Source: Alcaligenaceae bacterium (lineage in GTDB: Bacteria > Pseudomonadota > Gammaproteobacteria > Burkholderiales > Burkholderiaceae). From it: a DNA stretch of 5,088 nt. The stretch's first letter is position 1. Each line of letters begins with the position of its first letter. The position numbers and the translations under genes are program-made. The stretch is from the NCBI GenBank assembly GCA_947372575.1, contig CANBUF010000187.1, positions 1 through 5,088 on the forward strand, given 5' to 3'. Below are positions 1-5,088 of this stretch, piece after piece. The notes under the pieces are model-generated. The model saw only the letters and a program-made list of their open reading frames with translations. It did no database searches and was not told the origin of the DNA.

Positions 1-670
1 TATTATTTTGCTGTTGAAGCAGACCAGGGTGATCTTTGTAAAAGTTTTTCAGGTGATTGACGACTTTTTCAGGCGAATCTTCTATAAAAAATGTCAGCGG
101 GTCAATCGGATTGATCAGTCCACCATTCTGCAGGCGGTTGGTGATCCATTCGTGCAGCCCACCCCAGAAGTCGCTTCCTACAAGGATAATCGGGCCTGTG
201 GGGACTTTGCCGGTTTGCATGAGGGTCAGGGCCTCAAACAGTTCGTCCAGCGTGCCAAATCCGCCAGGGAGCACGATATAGGCCATTGAGTGCATGAAGA
301 AGGTCGATTTGCGCGACACAAAATGCTGGAAGGGCAGATTGATGGATAAATACGGGTTGGCCTTGGACTCAGTCTTGAGTTTGATGTGCAGGCCGATACT
401 TGTGCCTCCGGCTTCGAACGCTCCTTTATTGGCTGCCTCCATGATTCCCGGTCCGCCGCCTGCTATAACCGTAAAGCCAGCCTTAGCCAGCAGAGCGCCG
501 ATTTCTTCGGATTGGGCGTAGTAGGGCGTGCCTGACTGAATGCGGGCGCTGCCAAAAACACTGATCGCCGGACCGATGTTCGCGAGGGTTTCGGCAGCGT
601 GCACCATCTCTGAGATAATTTGGGTTGTTTGCTGGATCACCGGCGTCGTCATTTCTTTATTGCTACTCAT
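1..670 (-). CDS. LOG/TIGR00730-family Rossmann-fold nucleotide phosphoribohydrolase-like protein, C-terminus cut by window edge
   Basis: Seen: translating the reverse complement from an ATG at 670 gives 223 open codons reaching base 2 with no stop, so the gene continues off the left edge. Residues 71-84 read GGGPGIMEAANKGA and residues 135-143 read PGGFGTLDE, the two signature motifs of the LOG family; the RK pair expected before the second motif is R120-K121 (VSRKSTFF). Known: LOG proteins cleave nucleoside 5'-monophosphates (cytokinin riboside monophosphates, AMP) into base and ribose 5-phosphate in the cytoplasm; they were long mislabelled lysine decarboxylases. Inferred: E143 is the catalytic-type acid, and the protein is probably nearly complete. 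The substrate cannot be told from sequence. Start choice: ATG 670 has an AAGG eight bases upstream, and an in-frame stop lies about 30 bases upstream. In-frame ATGs at 652 and 607 are alternatives, since conserved sequence only begins near residue 30. It is divergent from polA. Confidence 0.93.
   Translation of the reverse strand, partial: MSSNKEMTTPVIQQTTQIISEMVHAAETLANIGPAISVFGSARIQSGTPYYAQSEEIGALLAKAGFTVIAGGGPGIMEAANKGAFEAGGTSIGLHIKLKTESKANPYLSINLPFQHFVSRKSTFFMHSMAYIVLPGGFGTLDELFEALTLMQTGKVPTGPIILVGSDFWGGLHEWITNRLQNGGLINPIDPLTFFIEDSPEKVVNHLKNFYKDHPGLLQQQNN
611..619 (+). promoter_or_regulatory. Candidate extended -10 promoter element for polA
   Basis: The bases TGAGATAAT carry a TGn extension followed by GATAAT, five of six matches to the sigma70 -10 consensus. 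No good -35 hexamer is visible about 17 bases upstream, which is tolerated in extended -10 promoters. Transcription would begin near 626 and leave a leader of roughly 43 bases before the polA ATG at 669. The element sits antisense inside codons 17-20 of the LOG-family gene, so polA mRNA would be complementary to the 5' end of that gene's mRNA. This is a motif match by eye only and may be coincidental. Confidence 0.27.
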
Positions 671-3389
671 GAAAAAAACCTTGTTGCTAGTGGATGGATC
701 AAGTTACCTGTACCGTGCGTTTCACGCGATGCCTGACTTGCGCAATGCTCAGGGAGAACCGACAGGAGCAATATACGGTGTAGTGAACATGATGCGCAAA
801 ATGCTGCAGGACTTCAATGCACAGTATGCCGCATGTGTGTTCGATGCGCGGGGTAAAACCTTTCGCGACGACATGTATCCGGAATATAAGTCTCATCGCC
901 CCCCAATGCCTGAGGATCTGGCCTCACAAATCGAGCCGATTCACGAAGCGATCCGGGCCCTGGGCTGGGCGGTCGTGAGTGTGCCGGGGGTCGAGGCAGA
1001 TGACGTGATCGGTTCACTGGCACTTTGGGCCACCGAGCACGATATTCATACCGTGATTTCGACGGGTGACAAGGATCTGGCGCAGCTTGTCACCTCCCAT
1101 GTGACGCTGGTCAACACCATGTCGGGCGAAAGGCTGGACCCCGCAGGCGTAGAGAACAAGTTTGGCGTCCCCCCCAACCGGATCATCGATTATCTGATGC
1201 TGGTCGGCGATACGGTTGATAACGTCCCGGGTGTACAAAAAGTCGGACCAAAAACCGCGGCAAAATGGCTCGCTGAATACGGCTCGATTGAGAATCTGGT
1301 GGAGCATGCTGATCAGATCAAAGGCGTTGCTGGTGAAAATCTACGTGCTGCAATCCGACAATTTCCGCTCACGCGAGAGTTGTTGACAGTTAAAACGGAT
1401 TGCGAATTACGCACGCTCATTCCAGATATGGAAAGCCTGCTGCCTGCTCCACCTGACACGGCGATACTGATTCATTTATTTGAGCGTTATGGCTTTCGCT
1501 CGTGGTTGCGCGAGCAGACTGGCGAGGCTGCACGTGTGCCGAGTGGGGACGCGCGTGTGGCGCCTGAGCCACAGCGGCCCGCCGCACCAGAGAGTACGCA
1601 ATACGAGATGGTCACGGATCTTGCTAAGCTGGATGCCTGGGTTGCACGTGCTCAGCAAGCTGATTGTGTCGCGCTCGATACCGAAACGACTTCTCTTGAC
1701 CCCATGCTGGCGCGTCTGGTCGGGATTTCCTTAGCGATTGAGCCAGGCGTTGCCTGCTACATCCCCGTCGCGCATCGTGGCACGGCCGCAGGGACCCAAC
1801 TCGCGTTAGCAGATGTCTTGCTGCATATGAAGCCCTGGCTCGAGGACACCCGCGCCACTAAAGTTTTGCATCATGCTAAATACGATACTCATGTCTTTGC
1901 CAACGAAGGGATTGATCTGCTTGGGGTGTCAGACGATACGATGCTCGAGGCCTATGTACTAGAGTCGCATCGCGGAGTCAGTCTGCATGATCTCTCTCAA
2001 CGGATTCTTGGGCTCAAAGGCCTGACCTACGAAGAGATCTGCGGCAAAGGTGTCCACCAGATTGGGTTTGACGAGGTGGATCTGGACCGCGCGACACAAT
2101 ACGCCTGTGAGGATGCTGACTTTACCTTGCGACTGCATCATGAGCTGCGCAAACAGGTTCAGGAAAATTCCAAACTTGAGTTCATCTATCAGCTCGAGAT
2201 GCAGGTTTCACGGGTGTTATTCGAGATTGAATGCACTGGTGTCATGATTGACTCGGTAGAACTCGGACGTCAGAGTCATGTGCTCGGTCAGGAAATGCTG
2301 AGTCTTGAGCAGCGTGCCTATGCGCTGGCCGGTCAACCCTTTAATCTGAATTCACCCAAGCAGCTGGGCGAGATTTTATTCGTGCAGATGAAGCTCCCTA
2401 TAGTTCGAAAAACGTCCGGTGGAGCGCCGTCAACCGATGAAGAGGTGCTGACAAAACTTGCCGAAGACTATCCTTTGCCGCAGGTGCTGCTCGAATATCG
2501 TGGCCTGGCCAAACTTAAGTCGACCTATACCGATAAGCTCCCCAAAATGGTCAATGCAAAGACGGGTCGGGTCCATACCCACTACGGACAAGCGGCCGTG
2601 ATTACAGGTCGTCTGGCGTCTTCGGAGCCTAATTTACAGAATATCCCTGTGCGCTCTGCGGCAGGGCGGCGTGTGCGCGAGGCGTTTGTCGCGACCAAGG
2701 GCATGATTGTGTCGGCGGATTATTCGCAAATTGAATTGCGTGTCATGGCACATGTGTCAAATGATGTGAGTCTCCAAAAGGCTTTTGCAGCTGGCGAAGA
2801 CATTCACCGTGCGACAGCCTCCGAAGTGTTCGGCGTGCCCTTGTCAGATGTCACGACGGACCAGCGGCGTGCAGCCAAGGCCATTAACTTTGGCCTGATT
2901 TATGGCATGGGTGCCTTTGGACTTGCCAGTAATCTGGGCATCACACGCGATGCCGCGCAGTCCTATATCGACAGGTACTTTGCGCGTTATCCGGGAGTGG
3001 CACAATACATGGCTGAGACGCGGACGCTTGCGCATGCCCAGGGTTTTGTTGAAACCGTGTTCGGGCGCCGGCTGTGGCTGGCCGACATCAATGCTGCGGG
3101 TGCCCGGCGGGCAGGGGCTGAGCGTGCGGCAATCAATGCGCCCATGCAGGGCACCGCTGCGGATCTGATCAAATTGGCGATGGTTGCGGTCCAGCAATGG
3201 CTGCATGTGCAAAAATTACGAACCGTGATGGTGATGCAGGTACACGATGAACTCGTGCTGGATGTGCCGCTTGAGGAGCTTGAACTGATCAAACTCAATT
3301 TGCCGCGGTTAATGTGTGATGTCGCCAGTTTGCGGGTGCCGCTGGTTGCAGAGGTCGGTGTAGGCCCCAACTGGGAACAGGCGCATTAA
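669..3389 (+). CDS. polA: DNA polymerase I (5' nuclease, 3'-5' exonuclease, polymerase)
   Basis: Family A polymerase that fills gaps and removes RNA primers in Okazaki fragment maturation and excision repair. The protein is 906 aa, close to the 928 of E. coli. 5' nuclease, about 1-280: metal-site acids D9, D59, E109, D111, D112, D134, D136, D181 and D184, with a helix-hairpin-helix near 192-210 (VGPKTAAKWLAEYG). Residues 283-311 form an Ala/Pro-rich linker. The 3'-5' exonuclease, about 312-510, keeps D337/E339 (DTET), D406 (KYD) and Y478/D482 (YACED), so proofreading should be active. Polymerase: motif A D684/E689 (SADYSQIELR), motif B R733, K737, F741 and Y745 (RRAAKAINFGLIYG), motif C H859, D860, E861 (QVHDELV). 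The Phe at 741 is the usual residue of E. coli-type enzymes. Start: ATG 669 begins the conserved MKKTLLLVDGSSYLYRAF; the frame is open upstream to an ATG at 540, but that stretch is antisense to the LOG-family gene and has no family similarity. No Shine-Dalgarno is evident before 669. Confidence 0.98.
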   Translation: MKKTLLLVDGSSYLYRAFHAMPDLRNAQGEPTGAIYGVVNMMRKMLQDFNAQYAACVFDARGKTFRDDMYPEYKSHRPPMPEDLASQIEPIHEAIRALGWAVVSVPGVEADDVIGSLALWATEHDIHTVISTGDKDLAQLVTSHVTLVNTMSGERLDPAGVENKFGVPPNRIIDYLMLVGDTVDNVPGVQKVGPKTAAKWLAEYGSIENLVEHADQIKGVAGENLRAAIRQFPLTRELLTVKTDCELRTLIPDMESLLPAPPDTAILIHLFERYGFRSWLREQTGEAARVPSGDARVAPEPQRPAAPESTQYEMVTDLAKLDAWVARAQQADCVALDTETTSLDPMLARLVGISLAIEPGVACYIPVAHRGTAAGTQLALADVLLHMKPWLEDTRATKVLHHAKYDTHVFANEGIDLLGVSDDTMLEAYVLESHRGVSLHDLSQRILGLKGLTYEEICGKGVHQIGFDEVDLDRATQYACEDADFTLRLHHELRKQVQENSKLEFIYQLEMQVSRVLFEIECTGVMIDSVELGRQSHVLGQEMLSLEQRAYALAGQPFNLNSPKQLGEILFVQMKLPIVRKTSGGAPSTDEEVLTKLAEDYPLPQVLLEYRGLAKLKSTYTDKLPKMVNAKTGRVHTHYGQAAVITGRLASSEPNLQNIPVRSAAGRRVREAFVATKGMIVSADYSQIELRVMAHVSNDVSLQKAFAAGEDIHRATASEVFGVPLSDVTTDQRRAAKAINFGLIYGMGAFGLASNLGITRDAAQSYIDRYFARYPGVAQYMAETRTLAHAQGFVETVFGRRLWLADINAAGARRAGAERAAINAPMQGTAADLIKLAMVAVQQWLHVQKLRTVMVMQVHDELVLDVPLEELELIKLNLPRLMCDVASLRVPLVAEVGVGPNWEQAH
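679..682 (-). promoter_or_regulatory. Shine-Dalgarno-like site for the LOG-family gene
   Basis: On the minus strand AAGG occupies 682-679, followed by eight bases (a T run then C) before the ATG at 670. The spacing is suitable and supports the 670 start over the in-frame ATG at 652, which has no convincing site. The site lies inside polA codons 4 and 5, so it could also be chance. Confidence 0.45.
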
Positions 3390-3390
3390 T

Positions 3391-4173
3391 ATGCTGTTGA
3401 CATGGATTGTTCTTTCAGCCATTGCGGGTGGCTTGTTCGCGCTGGTCGTGGCGCATTGGCTTGCATACCGCGTGTTTGCAGGCTATCTGCATCACATGGT
3501 CAGCCTGTCGGTCGGCGTGCTGCTAGCGGTCGCCTTGCTGCACTTGTTACCAGAAGCCTTTGAAAGCGGCCAGAATGCGCAGGCATTGTTTGGTGTCATG
3601 CTGGGCGCGGTAATTGGTTTTTTTGTCCTAGAAAAAATTGCACTGCTACGCCATAGTCATCATCACGAGGGAGATGGCCACCACCACCATCACGGCCATG
3701 ATCGGATTGAGGCGGGTCGAGGTGGCGTGATGATTCTGATTGGTAGCTCGCTGCATAATCTCGTCGATGGCATATTGATTGCAGCGGCTTTTCTCGTCGA
3801 TCCGACGCTTGGGTTACTCACCGCTGTTTCGATCATCCTGCATGAGGTTCCACACAAACTGAGCGATTTTGTCGTGCTCATTAATGCTGGACTGACGCGT
3901 AAAAAAGCCTTTGAGCTCATCCTGTTCACCAGTTTGTGTTCAGCCCTGGGTGGTTTGCTCGGTTATTTTGTACTGGGCCATTTGAGGCCAGTCTTGCCAT
4001 TTTTTCTGGTCGTCGCTGCGACGAGCTTTTTGTATATTTCGATCGCGGATCTCATGCCTCAAATGCATCAGCGCAGCGGCTTACGTGAGGCGGGTCCACA
4101 ACTCGTTTTAGTCGCGCTCGGTGTCAGTGTGATTTACATTGCCACGCTGGTCATGCACGCCAATGGCGCCTGA
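3391..4173 (+). CDS. ZIP-family divalent metal transporter
   Basis: Inner-membrane protein of 260 aa. Known: ZIP carriers move Zn2+, Fe2+ or Mn2+ into the cytoplasm. Seen: eight hydrophobic segments near residues 3-25, 35-55, 65-86, 112-136, 138-165, 174-196, 202-223 and 236-256, the standard ZIP topology. Segment 4 carries H122-N-L-V-D126-G and segment 5 H151-E-V-P-H155-K156-L-S-D-F, the family's metal-binding motifs. Between segments 3 and 4 a loop (88-103) holds ten histidines, as in many ZIPs, probably cytoplasmic and metal sensing or buffering. Oddity: K156 stands where the HExPHE form of the motif has glutamate. The ATG begins one base after the polA stop, with only a weak AGG at 3379-3381 as ribosome site, suggesting co-transcription and perhaps translational coupling with polA. 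No zinc-responsive operator is visible. The metal cannot be assigned from sequence, so no gene symbol is given. Confidence 0.93.
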   Translation: MLLTWIVLSAIAGGLFALVVAHWLAYRVFAGYLHHMVSLSVGVLLAVALLHLLPEAFESGQNAQALFGVMLGAVIGFFVLEKIALLRHSHHHEGDGHHHHHGHDRIEAGRGGVMILIGSSLHNLVDGILIAAAFLVDPTLGLLTAVSIILHEVPHKLSDFVVLINAGLTRKKAFELILFTSLCSALGGLLGYFVLGHLRPVLPFFLVVAATSFLYISIADLMPQMHQRSGLREAGPQLVLVALGVSVIYIATLVMHANGA

Positions 4174-4176
4174 TAC

Positions 4177-5058
4177 TTACACGACACGCATATTCTGCAA
4201 GGCGGCGATACGTGCGGCAATCGGTGGGTGTGTGGCGAACATTGCGCTCAGGCCCGCTCCGCCGCTGATGCCTGAAGCTTCAAAGCTTTTGGGTAATATG
4301 CCTGGAGTGAGTCCTCCCAAGCGCGCCAGGGCGCGAATCATGGGCTCTCTGGAATACAACAGACTCACGGAGCCTGCGTCTGCGCGAAATTCGCGGCGAC
4401 GTGAAAACCAGGCCACGATCAGGCTGGCGGCGATGCCAAAGGCAATTTCACAAACAATAACGGTGACGTAATACCCAATGCCTGTCGACTTGTCGTTCCT
4501 GAGCAGGACACGATCAACAAAGTATCCTACTACGCGGGCGAGGAACACGACAAAGGTATTGACCACGCCCTGAATGAGGGTGAGGGTGATCATGTCGCCA
4601 TTGGCGATATGGGCGATTTCGTGAGCCAGTACGGCAGAGATCTCTTCTTCGGTCATGCCCTCGAGCAGGCCGGTCGATACGGCAACCAGAGACTCATTAC
4701 GAAAGGCGCCTGTTGCGAAGGCATTGGGCTCACCAGCATAGATGGCGACTTGAGGATGGCCGATGCCCGCGCGATCCGCTAACTGATGCACGGTATCGAT
4801 CAGAAAGAACTCCTGTGGGCCGTTGGGTGCCTGGGGATTGATGATGACTGCACCCGTGCTCCAGAGTGCCATTTTTTTGCTGAGCAGCAAGGACACGATC
4901 GAACCGGTAAATCCTACGATGACTGAAAAAACAATCAGCATCTGGATATTCAGACCCTGCTGGGTCAGAAAACGATTCACACCCAGGATGCTGAGCGTAG
5001 CGGTCAATACCAGTACAACCGCAAGGTTAGTCAGCAGAAATAAAAATATGCGTTTCAT
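4177..5058 (-). CDS. htpX: HtpX, membrane-bound M48 zinc metalloprotease
   Basis: Inner-membrane protease with a cytoplasmic active site. Known: in E. coli HtpX acts with FtsH in degrading misfolded membrane proteins and is induced by envelope stress. Seen: 293 aa from the chosen start, the same length as the E. coli protein. Two N-terminal membrane segments (about 4-26 and 40-60) precede the zinc motif H146-E-I-A-H150 followed by IANGD; two more hydrophobic segments lie at about 162-185 and 195-215; then REFRADAG supplies the third zinc ligand, E223. Family stretches [22 protein letters not shown] and the C-terminal FATHPP are present. Start: ATG 5058 opens the conserved [15 protein letters not shown]. 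An in-frame ATG at 5082 would add eight charged residues (MVRKNNHK) and lies too close to the window edge for its ribosome site to be judged. A GGAAAAA about 11-17 bases upstream of 5058 is too distant to be a strong site. The promoter lies outside the window. The gene converges on the ZIP gene with a 3-base gap. Confidence 0.97.
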   Translation of the reverse strand: MKRIFLFLLTNLAVVLVLTATLSILGVNRFLTQQGLNIQMLIVFSVIVGFTGSIVSLLLSKKMALWSTGAVIINPQAPNGPQEFFLIDTVHQLADRAGIGHPQVAIYAGEPNAFATGAFRNESLVAVSTGLLEGMTEEEISAVLAHEIAHIANGDMITLTLIQGVVNTFVVFLARVVGYFVDRVLLRNDKSTGIGYYVTVIVCEIAFGIAASLIVAWFSRRREFRADAGSVSLLYSREPMIRALARLGGLTPGILPKSFEASGISGGAGLSAMFATHPPIAARIAALQNMRVV

Positions 5059-5088
5059 TTTGTGATTGTTTTTCCGTACCATTCGTGA

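Noticed and set aside
8..521. Plus-strand open frames of 75-93 codons across the left end
   Set aside because: They are frame shadows of the minus-strand LOG-family gene, whose motifs are clear, and they show no recognisable domain.
540..668. Upstream in-frame extension of polA by 43 codons
   Set aside because: It is the antisense of the first part of the LOG-family gene, does not resemble PolA N-termini, and conserved PolA sequence begins at the ATG at 669.
1510..1605. Ala/Pro-rich stretch in PolA as a possible fusion joint or insertion
   Set aside because: It lies at the normal linker between the 5' nuclease and the Klenow-like part, which varies in sequence and length across bacteria; the reading frame is continuous.
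2844..3370. Two overlapping minus-strand open frames of 122 and 127 codons inside the polA polymerase domain
   Set aside because: They lie opposite the strongly conserved motif A-C region, have low-complexity composition (one begins with Ser/Thr-rich runs) and match no family; typical antisense shadows in GC-rich coding DNA.
5059..5082. Eight-residue N-terminal extension of HtpX from the ATG at 5082
   Set aside because: HtpX proteins usually begin directly at the MKRI/MMRI-type sequence before the first membrane segment; the extension is kept only as an alternative because its upstream region is cut off.
1..5088. Search by eye for CRISPR repeats, insertion sequence ends, tRNA genes, riboswitches or phage genes
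   Set aside because: Nearly every base belongs to four housekeeping genes; no spaced direct repeats, terminal inverted repeats or RNA-gene signatures were seen.

Overview
The window looks like an ordinary stretch of a bacterial chromosome, most likely a betaproteobacterium of the order Burkholderiales. That placement is an inference from protein style: the PolA N-terminus (MKKTLLLVDGSSYLYRAF), a 293-residue HtpX beginning [15 protein letters not shown], and moderate GC content (about half, estimated by eye). It cannot be made more precise without a search.

Layout. (1) 1-670, minus strand: the 5' 223 codons of a LOG/TIGR00730-family Rossmann-fold nucleotide hydrolase; its C-terminus runs off the left edge, so no closed reading frame exists in the window, but it is a real gene. 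(2) 669-3389, plus strand: a complete, apparently fully functional DNA polymerase I (polA, 906 aa) with 5' nuclease, proofreading exonuclease and polymerase motifs all intact. (3) 3391-4173, plus strand: a ZIP-family metal transporter (260 aa, about eight membrane segments, histidine-rich loop), starting one base after the polA stop. (4) 4177-5058, minus strand: HtpX, an integral-membrane M48 zinc metalloprotease (293 aa), converging on the ZIP gene with a 3-base gap.

The layout is very compact. The LOG-family gene and polA are divergent and, as best called, their ATG codons interlock in a single CATG at 668-671, so any promoter for one lies within the other's coding sequence unless the LOG-family start is further downstream. 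polA and the ZIP gene probably share a transcript. The ZIP and htpX genes end tail to tail with no room for a separate terminator. There is no gene-free stretch longer than about 30 bases.

No mobile element, CRISPR array, RNA gene, toxin-antitoxin pair or defence system was seen. The genes are housekeeping functions (DNA repair/replication, nucleotide metabolism, metal uptake, membrane protein quality control) with no obvious joint pathway. I do not find evidence of an undescribed system; the points most worth checking are the shared-start divergent arrangement and an unusual lysine in the metal-site motif of the ZIP protein.
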